Position numbers and translations under genes: made by a program. 41,086 nt of DNA from assembly GCA_964517495.1 (NCBI GenBank), contig CAZFER010000056.1, forward strand, positions 1 through 41,086, given 5' to 3'. The number at the start of each line of letters is the position of its first letter. Position 1 is the stretch's first letter. Origin of the DNA: CAZFER01 sp964517495. Its GTDB lineage: Bacteria > Hinthialibacterota > Hinthialibacteria > Hinthialibacterales > Hinthialibacteraceae. Positions 8,368 through 17,032 of this stretch are shown piece by piece. The notes beneath the pieces were generated by a model, which was not told the origin of the DNA, did no database searches, and saw nothing but the letters and a program-made list of their open reading frames with translations.

Positions 8368-9837
8368 ATGACTGAACCTTTTCAACTCACCGCCTGGCAG
8401 GCGGCGGACGAATTGCAAAAAAAATCCTTGTCTGCCCGTGAACTAATTCAATCGGTTTTGAAACGGATCGAGGACGTCGATCCCACGATCCATGCCTTTC
8501 AAACTGTCTTAAAGGATTATGCCCTTTCATTGGCGGATAAAGTCGATAAACGCCGTGCTCAAGGTGATTCTCTGCCCGATTGGGCTGGAATTCCCATCGC
8601 CGTGAAAGATAACTTTTGCTTGAAGGAAGGCCCAACCACATGCTCTTCCGTCATGCTTGAACACTTTCGGTCACCTTACGAATCGACAGTGGTACGCAAA
8701 ATATTGGATGCGGGGCTTATACCCATAGGCAAAACCAATATGGATGAATTTGCCATGGGATCATCCACTGAGAATTCCGCCTTTGGCCGAACCATGAACC
8801 CCTGGGATTTCGACCGAGTTCCTGGAGGCTCAAGCGGCGGTTCAGCCGCGTCTGTTATTGCAGATGAAACCATTCTTTCCATTGGGTCGGATACAGGGGG
8901 TTCCATCCGCCAACCAGCCGCATTTTGCTCCATCACCGGCATGAAACCAACGTATGGACGCGTCTCACGTTATGGATTAGTTGCATTCGCATCCTCTCTC
9001 GACCAGATTGGTCCCATGACCAAGGATATTCGGGATGCAGCTGGTTTACTTCGTATAATCTCCGGGCTTGATCCAATGGATTCCACTTCCATTGATACTC
9101 CCGTACCTGATTATACAGCGGAAGTGACGGGTGATGTAAAAGGATTGAAAATTGGCATCCCCAAAGAGTATTTCATAGAAGGCTTGAATCAAGAAATCGT
9201 CAATACAGTGCAAAAAGCGGCGGAATACTATCAAAGCCAGGGATGTGAATGTATTGATATTTCCCTTCCCCACACTGAATATGCTATTGCAACCTATTAC
9301 ATGATTTGCACGGCGGAGGCCTCCAGCAATCTGGCCCGTTATGATGGCGTGGTTTACGGTTATCGGTCAGGTGAATCGGTAAATAACATTGTGGAAATGT
9401 ATCGTAAAACCCGCAGCGAAGGATTCGGTCCGGAAGTCAAACGGCGAATCATGTTAGGAACCTATGTCTTAAGTGCAGGCTATTACGAAGCGTATTATAG
9501 GCGCGCGCAGAGAGTTCGAACGTTAATTAAACAGGATTTTGATAAAGCGTTTGAAAATGTTGATGTGGTCTTATGTCCATCCACCCCTTCGCTTCCCTTT
9601 AAAGCCGGTGAAAAAACTGACGATCCATTGGAGATGTATTTATCAGACGTCTTCACCGCACCTTTAAACCTGTCAGGTCTGCCAGGGCTGGTGATTCCCG
9701 GGGGGTTCAGTTTAGAAGGGCTTCCAATCAGTATACAATTGATAGGGCCAACGTTAAGCGAAGCAAAGTTGCTGAATATTGCACATAGTTTCCAATTGGG
9801 AACGGATCATCATCTGCGAAGACCAACCCTCCCATGA
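8368..9837 (+). CDS. gatA: Aspartyl/glutamyl-tRNA amidotransferase subunit A
   Basis: GatA is the glutaminase/amidase subunit of the GatCAB complex that turns Glu-tRNA-Gln or Asp-tRNA-Asn into the correct amide-charged tRNA. The 489 residues are the normal length. The amidase signature triad is present: K80 in AVKDNF, S155 in PGGSSGGSAAS and S179 in SDTGGSIRQPA. GatB and GatC are not in the window, so the subunits are split on this chromosome. No clear Shine-Dalgarno site precedes the ATG. It is the first gene of a rightward housekeeping run, and gltX about 6 kb downstream may supply mischarged Glu-tRNA-Gln if that enzyme is non-discriminating. An amidase paralogue is possible but the signature region is very GatA-like. 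Confidence 0.93.
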   Translation: MTEPFQLTAWQAADELQKKSLSARELIQSVLKRIEDVDPTIHAFQTVLKDYALSLADKVDKRRAQGDSLPDWAGIPIAVKDNFCLKEGPTTCSSVMLEHFRSPYESTVVRKILDAGLIPIGKTNMDEFAMGSSTENSAFGRTMNPWDFDRVPGGSSGGSAASVIADETILSIGSDTGGSIRQPAAFCSITGMKPTYGRVSRYGLVAFASSLDQIGPMTKDIRDAAGLLRIISGLDPMDSTSIDTPVPDYTAEVTGDVKGLKIGIPKEYFIEGLNQEIVNTVQKAAEYYQSQGCECIDISLPHTEYAIATYYMICTAEASSNLARYDGVVYGYRSGESVNNIVEMYRKTRSEGFGPEVKRRIMLGTYVLSAGYYEAYYRRAQRVRTLIKQDFDKAFENVDVVLCPSTPSLPFKAGEKTDDPLEMYLSDVFTAPLNLSGLPGLVIPGGFSLEGLPISIQLIGPTLSEAKLLNIAHSFQLGTDHHLRRPTLP

Positions 9838-9898
9838 TCCGCTTTCCGTCAAGGAATATATAATAATTTATTATATAGTTAACAAGCAAGGATTAAGA

Positions 9899-10894
9899 AT
9901 GAGCGATCCATTTCGAGTACTTTTCGTTTGTATGGGCAACAGTTGCCGAAGCCCCATTGCTGAAGCGTTTTTACGTAAGCAACTGATCGATCATGGTTTG
10001 AATTCGAATGTTGAGGTTCTCTCAGCCGGTGTGGCGGCTGTGCAGGGTGATCCTCCATCTCAAGGCGCAGAGTATATCGTCGATCAATATCAGGCCTCAT
10101 TGGATGGATTTAAAACCCGGCCATTGACTCGTGAACTTTGTGAACAAATTCATCTTTGCGTGGTCATGGAACGAGCCCATCAATATTTCATTGATGAAGC
10201 CTTCCCCGAACTTACTGATAAAGTTAGAGTCCTGGGCCAGTATTTGCTTCCCCATGGCCCTCTGGATATCCCCGATCCCGTTGGTGGTGATATGTCGCTC
10301 TTCGAAGAAATTGCGGCTATGATCGATCAGGGGATAAAACAAATGGTGGATGAATGGGCCGAAATCAAAACACGCTTTTACGATACCCAAAAATATGTGG
10401 TCGCCATTGGTGCTGATCATCGAGGTTTCAGGATTAAGGAACAATTGAAAGAAATATGGGATACTGAACTTGGAACATTGATCGATTGCGGAACAGCATC
10501 AGAGGATTCCTGCGATCATCCCGATTTCGCTTTCATGGTCTCCGATTTGGTTGCGCAAGGAAAAGCCGACCGTGGAATCCTGGTCTGTTCAACTGGCCAC
10601 GGGATGCTTTTATCCGCCAATAAAGTTCATGGCATTCGTTGTGTTATGCCCTGCAATGTAGAACACGCCAGAATGTCGCGAACCCATAACAATGCCAACA
10701 TGCTGGCAATCGGTGCAGATTTTATGGATCATACCCTGATCGATCAAATTGTCAAAACCTGGTTAACAAGCACCTTTTTAGGGGGAAAATACCAGAGGCG
10801 TATCAACAAAATCATGGCACGTGAAACCTATGAATCACACGCCAGGATGTTAGCTTTACCGGAAAGTGTACGTAACTACGCATTCACTCAATAA
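9899..10894 (+). CDS. Fusion of low-molecular-weight protein phosphatase and ribose-5-phosphate isomerase B
   Basis: Two enzymes are joined in 331 residues. Residues 1-155 are a low-molecular-weight phosphatase with the P-loop VCMGNSCRSP (C11, R17) and the general-acid DP at 126-127. Residues 165-331 are RpiB, which interconverts ribose-5-P and ribulose-5-P, with GADHRGF (D173, H174), the active-site Cys in CSTGHGM (C230), RTHNNANMLAIG (H263) and the C-terminal GGKYQRRINKI. H234 replaces the usual Ile of CxTGIG. The ATG at 9899 is chosen because AAGGA precedes it; a longer frame reaching into gatA is spurious. glyA follows 45 bp later. In Bacillus the separate ywlE (arginine phosphatase) and ywlF (RpiB) genes also lie close to glyA, and the Ser in GNSCRS sits where YwlE has its specificity-setting Thr. 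Confidence 0.9.
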   Translation: MSDPFRVLFVCMGNSCRSPIAEAFLRKQLIDHGLNSNVEVLSAGVAAVQGDPPSQGAEYIVDQYQASLDGFKTRPLTRELCEQIHLCVVMERAHQYFIDEAFPELTDKVRVLGQYLLPHGPLDIPDPVGGDMSLFEEIAAMIDQGIKQMVDEWAEIKTRFYDTQKYVVAIGADHRGFRIKEQLKEIWDTELGTLIDCGTASEDSCDHPDFAFMVSDLVAQGKADRGILVCSTGHGMLLSANKVHGIRCVMPCNVEHARMSRTHNNANMLAIGADFMDHTLIDQIVKTWLTSTFLGGKYQRRINKIMARETYESHARMLALPESVRNYAFTQ

Positions 10895-10939
10895 TATAGT
10901 AAAATAACACGAATACACCAAAATAAGGAGAATACCACT

Positions 10940-12208
10940 GTGCGACTCGAAAATGTTCGAACCGTCGACCCCGAAGTTTACAACGCCATTTTAAAAGAAA
11001 CCGGTCGACAGCATGAAAAACTGGAAATGATCGCTTCCGAAAATTTTGTATCTGAAGCCGTTCTGGAAGCGATGGGCACTCCCTTAACCAATAAATACGC
11101 AGAAGGCTATCCTGGAAAACGATATTATGGCGGCTGTGAGTTTGTCGATATCGCCGAAAATTTAGCCATTGAACGCGCAAAAAGATTATTTAATGCTGAA
11201 CATGCCAATGTGCAACCTCACTCCGGTTCACAAGCCAATATGGCTTCTTATATGGCCTTGGTGGAACCCGGTGCCAAACTAATGGGTTTGGATCTTTCTC
11301 AAGGTGGACATTTAACCCACGGCAGCCCGGTCAATTTTTCCGGTAATCTCTTCAAAGTCCAATCCTACGGCGTCAATCGTGACACCCACCAAATTGATTT
11401 GGATGAATTTAAAAAAAACCTGGAGGCTTATCGGCCCGATTTAGTCATTCTCGGAGCATCCGCTTATCCTCGAACACTGGATTTCAAAGCGCTAGGTGAA
11501 GTGATTCAAAGCGTTGGAGCAAAATCACTTGCCGATATTGCCCATATCGCTGGTTTAGTGGCTGCTGATCTTCATCCCACTCCGATCCCTTATATGGATG
11601 TCGTTACCACCACAACCCACAAAACCCTCCGTGGTCCACGGGGTGGATTGATCCTCTGCAAAGCCGATCATGCCAAAGCGATCAATAAACAAATGTTCCC
11701 CGGCAGCCAGGGTGGACCGCTAATGCACGTTATTGCCGCCAAGGCGGTCGCCTTTCAAGAAGCGCTTCAACCCGATTTTAAATCCTATCAACAACACATC
11801 ATCGATAATGCCAAGGAACTGGAAAATACCTTCAAACAACGTGATATTCGCTTGATCTCGGGTGGGACTGATACCCATCTTCTCCTATTGGATGTCGGTC
11901 ATAATGGCCTTACCGGTAAAGATTGCGAGAAAGCCTTGGATAGGGCATTCATCACTGTTAATAAAAATATGATCCCCTTCGATACCCAAAAACCATTTGT
12001 CACCAGTGGAATTCGTATTGGAACCCCGGCATTAACCAGCCGTGGAATGGGACCAAAAGAAATGCAGATCATTGGGAACCTTATCGCCGATATCCTTGAA
12101 GCCAAATTGGATGATTCAGTCATTGAAAAGGTTAAAAAGACCATTCTGGAATTAGTGAAGACCTTCCCTTTATATCCTGAATGGAGGAAATTATCGTTTA
12201 TTGAATAA
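10940..12208 (+). CDS. glyA: Serine hydroxymethyltransferase
   Basis: This PLP enzyme converts serine and tetrahydrofolate to glycine and 5,10-methylene-THF, the main one-carbon source. The 422-residue length is normal. Landmarks are EMIASENF (29-36), NKYAEGYPGKRYYGGCE (51-67), HSGSQANMA (94-102) and the PLP-lysine motif TTTTHKTLRGPRGG with K228. The start is GTG at 10940, fixed by AAGGAG ten bases upstream. It follows the phosphatase-RpiB gene by 45 bp and precedes nrdR by 28 bp, so the three are likely co-transcribed. metH, which uses a downstream folate, lies elsewhere in the window. Confidence 0.96.
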   Translation: MRLENVRTVDPEVYNAILKETGRQHEKLEMIASENFVSEAVLEAMGTPLTNKYAEGYPGKRYYGGCEFVDIAENLAIERAKRLFNAEHANVQPHSGSQANMASYMALVEPGAKLMGLDLSQGGHLTHGSPVNFSGNLFKVQSYGVNRDTHQIDLDEFKKNLEAYRPDLVILGASAYPRTLDFKALGEVIQSVGAKSLADIAHIAGLVAADLHPTPIPYMDVVTTTTHKTLRGPRGGLILCKADHAKAINKQMFPGSQGGPLMHVIAAKAVAFQEALQPDFKSYQQHIIDNAKELENTFKQRDIRLISGGTDTHLLLLDVGHNGLTGKDCEKALDRAFITVNKNMIPFDTQKPFVTSGIRIGTPALTSRGMGPKEMQIIGNLIADILEAKLDDSVIEKVKKTILELVKTFPLYPEWRKLSFIE

Positions 12209-12236
12209 ATAATCCAACCTAGGGAGATCAACGCTT

Positions 12237-12719
12237 GTGAAATGCCCGTATTGTGGTGTGGATAACGACAGGGTTGTCGATTCAAGAAGCATGACCGATG
12301 GAATGGGGATTAGACGCCGCCGTGTTTGCAATGCGTGCGACCATCGTTTTACCACGTATGAACACGTCGAAGAAATTCCGATGATGATCATCAAGCGTGA
12401 CGAACGGCGTGAACCATTTGATCGGCAAAAACTGGCTAAAAGTATTCGGATTGCATGCCAAAAACGCCCCGTCTCTGAAGAACAAATTCAGGAAATGGCT
12501 TCAGCTATCGAACAACGGCTCATCTTGACCCATGAACGCGAAATCCCCAGTTCGGTGCTTGGTGAAAGCATCATGGAAGAACTGAAAGATTTGGATCAAG
12601 TGGCTTATGTCCGGTTTGCTTCCGTTTATCGCCAGTTTAAAGATCTCAAACAGTTCCAGGAAGAACTATCCCAATTGATGAAAAAAGGGAAAGTGGCAAA
12701 ACATATTTCGACGGAATAA
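12237..12719 (+). CDS. nrdR: Transcriptional repressor NrdR
   Basis: NrdR senses ATP/dATP and represses ribonucleotide reductase genes. The 160 residues have the standard plan: an N-terminal zinc ribbon with Cys pairs C3/C6 and C31/C34 (CPYCG and CNACD), then an ATP-cone from about 46 to 136 with VIKRD-like IIKRDERREPFDRQKL and VAYVRFASVYRQF. The start is GTG with AGGGAG upstream. Pairing with glyA in a 28-bp-spaced operon is common in bacteria. No ribonucleotide reductase gene or convincing NrdR-box pair was seen in this window. Confidence 0.95.
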   Translation: MKCPYCGVDNDRVVDSRSMTDGMGIRRRRVCNACDHRFTTYEHVEEIPMMIIKRDERREPFDRQKLAKSIRIACQKRPVSEEQIQEMASAIEQRLILTHEREIPSSVLGESIMEELKDLDQVAYVRFASVYRQFKDLKQFQEELSQLMKKGKVAKHISTE

Positions 12720-12768
12720 GGCTTATCGTCCAGACTTCCATAAAATCGGTTTTCTAAAATCTTGGACC

Positions 12769-12774
12769 TATAAT
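12769..12774 (+). promoter_or_regulatory. Possible -10 box for the DUF115 gene
   Basis: A perfect TATAAT lies 14 bp before the DUF115 start codon, with no recognisable -35 and no Shine-Dalgarno site. If used, the transcript would have a leader of only about 7 nt. It could be chance, and the gene may instead be read from the nrdR transcript. Confidence 0.3.
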
Positions 12775-12788
12775 CACAGTCATTACCC

Positions 12789-14711
12789 ATGAGCATTTTC
12801 GAACAAAATTTATCCATGCTAAGCGCTTATGATTCGGCGGCAGCCGATCGTATCCGCCAGCATGTTCCTGGTAACCACACCGAGTTGATGGTTACGCCGG
12901 ATAAGAAATACTCACTGCGGTTTACCAACGGAGATAAATCCTTCCTTTTACACAGCTCACGCAACCCCATACGCGAAGCGCAACGATGGGTGGAAGGTTT
13001 CAGCGAACAAGAGGTGTTTAATCTCTTGGTTATGGGTTGCGGTTTATTCTATCACATCTACGAATTGGTAAAACAATACCAGGTACGCCTACGCAACCTG
13101 GTCATCATTGAAAAAGAACCGGATATTATTCATACCGCTTTTTCCTGTATTGACCTTAGGCCTCTATTAAGCAGCCGGTCGATCTTCTTCCTTATCAACC
13201 CATCTCTCAGTGAAGTTCGTGAATCCATGAACGATTTTCTGACGCCATTTATACTCGATGGTTTAACCATTGTCGAACATCCGGCATCCGTCGCAATTGA
13301 TCCGCCCTATTATCAACAGCTCCGCAATGTGATTGACGAAAGCCTGCAAAGTGGTGAAATTTTACTGCGGACCAAGGTGCAACTGGGAAGCATGATTCAG
13401 GAAAACATCATCCGCAATATCCCTCACATGCTTTCCAATCCCTCCCTCTCTGCCCTTCATGCCGCCCTGGGTGGGGTACCCGCTTTTATTGTGGGAGCAG
13501 GCCCATCACTCGATAAAAACATTGATCAACTGAGGGAAGTGGACGATCAAGGAGTCATCATCGCTTCCGATACCGTTTTTAAACTATTGCGCAGCAAAGG
13601 GATTGAACCACACATCGTCGTAACCACCGATCCAACCTATTTGAATTCCCGGCATTTTGAAGATGTTGATGACCTGGGCAGCACCATTCTTGTCTTTTCT
13701 CCCAGTGTATACCACTCCATCCTTGACCAGCTGCAAGGGACAAAAGTTTCCATCCCCCTTCCCACATCACGCTTTTTACAATCCATGAAAGACCTGTTCG
13801 GCGTGACAAACACCATGAAAGCCGGTATTAATGTGGGACAAACCTGCTACAACCTGGCCCGTTTCCTGGGATGCGATCCAATAATATTGCTCGGCTTCGA
13901 TCTCTCCTTCAATGCGCAAGGTGGCACCACCCATGCCCATGGAACGGCTCTGCGCCGCAACATTTATCTTTCTGAAACTCCCGGGAAAATGAAAGTGGAA
14001 CTAATCAGTTCCAAGCCGGAATTGGAAGAATTCGATCCCATCACCATACCTGGTAATAAAGGCGATAGGGTCGCCACCAACAAGTTTTGGCTGGCCTATT
14101 TACGTTCCCTTGAAGAAGAAATTGGCAAAACCAACGCCAAAGTGATCAATTGCACCGAAGGTGGCGCACGTGTGGAAGGGGCCGAAATTCAACCTCTGAA
14201 AGAAACAATCAATCAACATTGTACCCACAACGCCATGGTACAAAGCACGCTGCAAATGGCAGTGGGCTTTTTCTTTGATATCAACATTGAAGAAGGTAAA
14301 TCCGTTTTAAATGAAGCCAAAGACATTCTTCAAACCGCTATTCAAAAAGCGCAGGAAGGCACCCAAAAAGTGGATGCGCTTGAAACGATCTTTAATAGCC
14401 CATCCCCCGATCAATCATTGATGCGCGAAACCATGGACGAAATTTTGGAAACACATAAAGCCCTGGCACAAAATCAAAAAGTGTATGCCGTTTTGGATGA
14501 GGCTGCCGATCGTATTCTCCACCCTTTTCTGAAGCAATCCAACCGTCCATCGAACGACAAGCCCACCCCAAAAAACGTGGAAATGACCATTAATCGATAT
14601 CGTCATTATTTTACAGAGATGCAGAAACTGTGTGAGCATTTTTCGACCATCATTACCGAAACCGTTTCCGGCATGGATTCCTCCCCGTCCTGGCAAAACC
14701 CAGGATGGTGA
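12789..14711 (+). CDS. DUF115 / Maf-like protein (MptE-like domain)
   Basis: This 640-residue protein has the two-part architecture of motility-associated factor (Maf) proteins: an N-terminal domain (about 1-200, with LLVMGCGLFYHIYELV and LVIIEKEPD) and the DUF115/MptE-like domain with VGAGPSLDKNI (236-244), IIASDTVFKLL and PHIVVTTDPTYLNS. Maf proteins transfer nonulosonic acids to flagellin; the same fold is found in archaeal pterin pyrophosphokinase. The C-terminal part (about 475-620) is helical and probably coiled coil. No flagellin or nonulosonate gene is nearby, so the target is unknown and may be another surface protein. It follows nrdR by 69 bp and is trailed by a palindromic repeat. 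Confidence 0.78.
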   Translation: MSIFEQNLSMLSAYDSAAADRIRQHVPGNHTELMVTPDKKYSLRFTNGDKSFLLHSSRNPIREAQRWVEGFSEQEVFNLLVMGCGLFYHIYELVKQYQVRLRNLVIIEKEPDIIHTAFSCIDLRPLLSSRSIFFLINPSLSEVRESMNDFLTPFILDGLTIVEHPASVAIDPPYYQQLRNVIDESLQSGEILLRTKVQLGSMIQENIIRNIPHMLSNPSLSALHAALGGVPAFIVGAGPSLDKNIDQLREVDDQGVIIASDTVFKLLRSKGIEPHIVVTTDPTYLNSRHFEDVDDLGSTILVFSPSVYHSILDQLQGTKVSIPLPTSRFLQSMKDLFGVTNTMKAGINVGQTCYNLARFLGCDPIILLGFDLSFNAQGGTTHAHGTALRRNIYLSETPGKMKVELISSKPELEEFDPITIPGNKGDRVATNKFWLAYLRSLEEEIGKTNAKVINCTEGGARVEGAEIQPLKETINQHCTHNAMVQSTLQMAVGFFFDINIEEGKSVLNEAKDILQTAIQKAQEGTQKVDALETIFNSPSPDQSLMRETMDEILETHKALAQNQKVYAVLDEAADRILHPFLKQSNRPSNDKPTPKNVEMTINRYRHYFTEMQKLCEHFSTIITETVSGMDSSPSWQNPGW

Positions 14712-14718
14712 TTTAATA

Positions 14719-14834
14719 TCATTAAGTTAAACGGGAGGGCGGTGCTCCCGCCGAGCCGCTTCACGGTACAACGGCTCATCAGGAGATTCGCCCTCCCTAT
14801 TCAAGAATCCAACATGAACTTAAGCAAATGACAT
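14719..14834 (+). repeat. Palindromic repeat, family A, copy 1
   Basis: An imperfect long hairpin opens with GGGAGGGC (14733-14740) and closes with GCCCTCCC (14790-14797), with GAGCCG and CGGCTC arms inside. It is flanked by TCATTAAGTTAA on the left and TTAAGCAAATGACAT on the right. Both the hairpin and the flanks match the copy at 17033-17210. It follows the DUF115 stop and could act as a transcript end or mRNA-stabilising hairpin, but its spread in at least two places argues for a mobile, MITE-like or REP-like element. Strand is arbitrary. Confidence 0.7.
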
Positions 14835-14852
14835 AAGGATTGTGATTTTGCT

Positions 14853-14881
14853 TTGTATAAGTAAGTTTTTCTTACTATAAT
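14853..14881 (+). promoter_or_regulatory. Promoter for the STAS gene with an inverted repeat in the spacer
   Basis: TTGTAT (14853-14858) and a perfect TATAAT (14876-14881) are spaced by 17 bp. The spacer holds GTAAG-TTTTT-CTTAC, a 5-bp inverted repeat centred between the boxes that could be an operator. The ATG at 14898 would give a leader of roughly 10 nt. Confidence 0.5.
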
Positions 14882-14897
14882 AACTAAAATAATTGAA

Positions 14898-15449
14898 ATG
14901 AGTCTTGAAATGATGATTGTCAAGCGAAAAGACCATGAATCGGTAACCCTTTTTGAATTACAGGGAGATTTGGGTAAAAACGAAGCTCGCCAGTTGAAGG
15001 ATCTACTCGAAACCCTTTTGGAAGAAAAGCGTTTTTATATAATCCTCGATCTGGAAAATGTCCGCTTCATGGACAGTCAGGCCATCATCATTCTATTGCG
15101 GATGAATCGCGAATTTCTCAGCAGCGGTGGGGCTATCAAGTTATTACGCCCTCGAAAAGTGGTCATCCAGTTTATGAGCATCGGCAATGTCTTGGATCTC
15201 TTTGAACGGTACGAAACCAAAATTGAAGCCATTCGATCGTTCGATAAAAACATTAAACAAAAGGAAGTCTTCAATCAGGAAGTCAATATCCTTGAACAAG
15301 CAGGCCGAAATCAAAGAATGGTCTTAATCCGGTTAATTGAAATCCTGATTAAAAAAAACCTCATCAATTATGATGAATATAATGATGAAATTACCCGTTC
15401 AACTCAACTGGTCTTTCAGCTCTTCCGTAAAGAACTGGAAACCCATTAA
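14898..15449 (+). CDS. STAS-domain protein (anti-sigma-factor-antagonist-like) with helical C-terminal extension
   Basis: Residues 4-110 form a STAS domain: VTLFELQGDLGKNEA, then YIILDLENVRFMDSQAI. S60 in MDSQA occupies the phospho-acceptor position of SpoIIAA/RsbV-type anti-anti-sigma factors, so the protein may be switched by a serine kinase or phosphatase. The remaining 70 or so residues are an extra helical region (LEQAGRNQRMVLIRLIEILI), longer than the 110-residue standalone family. No kinase or sigma factor gene sits beside it. Start choice is uncertain because ATG codons occur at 14898, 14910 and 14913 with no clear ribosome site. gltX follows after 39 bp. Confidence 0.8.
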   Translation: MSLEMMIVKRKDHESVTLFELQGDLGKNEARQLKDLLETLLEEKRFYIILDLENVRFMDSQAIIILLRMNREFLSSGGAIKLLRPRKVVIQFMSIGNVLDLFERYETKIEAIRSFDKNIKQKEVFNQEVNILEQAGRNQRMVLIRLIEILIKKNLINYDEYNDEITRSTQLVFQLFRKELETH

Positions 15450-15488
15450 AATCCTTTATTAAACCCAAATACAAAACAGGTGCCAGCT

Positions 15489-16928
15489 ATGTCTAACAAT
15501 TCCTATCGGGTGCGTTTTGCACCCAGCCCAACAGGCAATCCCCATGTCGGTAACTTTAGAGCCGCTTTATATAACTATCTCTTTGCACGTCATCATGGCG
15601 GCGCATTCCTATTACGAATCGAAGATACAGATAAAGCCCGTTCCACTCCCGAATCAGTCAATGCTATCCTTGAAAGTCTGCAATGGATGGGCCTCGAATG
15701 GGATGGTGATCCCTATTTTCAAAGCCAACACATCTCCCACCATCATCAGGAGGTTCAACGCCTGCTCGATGAAGGCAAAGCCTACCGCTGCCGATGCAAA
15801 CCTGAAGATTTGGAAGCCCGCCGTCAACAGCAAATCGCCGAAAAACAGAATCCAAAATACGATGGCCGCTGCCGCAATGAAAATTACCCCGATGATGGCG
15901 TCACCCCCTTCTGCGTGCGATTAAAAAGCCCCATGAGTGGAGTCACCAATGTCCATGATGAAATCCGCGGCGAAGTGGTGGTCCAAAACGAAGAATTGGA
16001 TGACCTTATCCTCCTGCGCACCGATGGAAGCCCAACCTATAACCTTGCCGTGGTGGTTGACGACCACGACATGGGCATTACCCATGTCATTCGAGGTGAC
16101 GATCACCTGAACAATACCATCCGCCAGGTGGCCATTTATCAAGCATTGGGATATGAACTCCCCATTTTTGCCCACCTGCCTCAAATTCTCGGCCCTGACA
16201 AAACCCGCTTATCCAAACGCCATGGTGCCACCGGCGTACTTGAATATCGCGAGAAAGGCTATCTGCCCGAAGCCATGATAAACTATCTCGCCCGCTTGGG
16301 TTGGTCCCACGGTGATCAGGAATTCTTCACCAAACAAGAGTTGATCGATCTATTTACCCTCGATCACATAAACAAATCCGCCGCCATATTTGATCCACAG
16401 AAATTTGAATGGCTTAGTGGCGAACATATCCGTCATCTAAGCATTGAAGACCTGGCTAACCGCTTCATAAACTTTATGGTCTTCAAAGGATATCTCGATA
16501 CAGAGTTCTGCAACGATGAAAATAATATTGAATTCTTCATCAAAATCGCCGAATGCACCCGGGAACGTTCTAAAACCTTGGAAGAAATGCGCGAGAAAGT
16601 CTCGTTCATCTGGACCAAAGATATTACCTACCCCGAAAAAGATGCGCCAAAAATCTTAACCCCCGAAGCCGCCCAAGGCTTGCAAGACTTATTGGACTTT
16701 GCCGAAAACCAAGGCAATACTCCCCCTTCCCACGACCAATGGGAACAAGCCTTCGCTCAAATCATGGAAAACCGCGGGCTCAAAATGAAAATCATGGCCC
16801 AAGCCGTCCGCCTCGCTCTGACTGGCACCAAAGTAAGCCCTCCCATCTTCCATGTCATCGAATTACTTGGACTCAACGAGGTCAAGCGGCGTCTAAAACT
16901 GGCCATTGAACACGCCAATCATCTTTAA
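15489..16928 (+). CDS. gltX: Glutamyl-tRNA synthetase
   Basis: The enzyme charges tRNA-Glu, and in organisms with GatCAB often tRNA-Gln as well. The 479-residue protein has the class I signature PSPTGNPHVGN (12-22, the HIGH region), RIEDTDKARS, the paired-Cys segment CRCKPEDLEARR with CR further on that may hold zinc, the LTRGDDH-type HVIRGDDHLNNT, and the KMSKS equivalent TRLSKRHGA. The anticodon-binding helical region fills the C-terminus. An upstream in-frame GTG at 15480 is possible, but AGGTG lies at the right spacing for the ATG at 15489. Together with gatA it suggests indirect Gln-tRNA synthesis, which is inference. Confidence 0.95.
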   Translation: MSNNSYRVRFAPSPTGNPHVGNFRAALYNYLFARHHGGAFLLRIEDTDKARSTPESVNAILESLQWMGLEWDGDPYFQSQHISHHHQEVQRLLDEGKAYRCRCKPEDLEARRQQQIAEKQNPKYDGRCRNENYPDDGVTPFCVRLKSPMSGVTNVHDEIRGEVVVQNEELDDLILLRTDGSPTYNLAVVVDDHDMGITHVIRGDDHLNNTIRQVAIYQALGYELPIFAHLPQILGPDKTRLSKRHGATGVLEYREKGYLPEAMINYLARLGWSHGDQEFFTKQELIDLFTLDHINKSAAIFDPQKFEWLSGEHIRHLSIEDLANRFINFMVFKGYLDTEFCNDENNIEFFIKIAECTRERSKTLEEMREKVSFIWTKDITYPEKDAPKILTPEAAQGLQDLLDFAENQGNTPPSHDQWEQAFAQIMENRGLKMKIMAQAVRLALTGTKVSPPIFHVIELLGLNEVKRRLKLAIEHANHL

Positions 16929-17032
16929 CATCCTCACCCTTTTTGTTAAGGTAATACACATATTAAGGGTATAAAAAGTCCTTTTTTATGGTTGATAGGG
17001 AAATCAAAAGAGATTACCTCTAAACTGGGTTG

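Noticed and set aside
9855..9880. AT-rich perfect palindrome TATATAAT/ATTATATA between gatA and the fusion gene
   Set aside because: Low-complexity AT sequence is expected to form such palindromes by chance; no matching copies were seen elsewhere.
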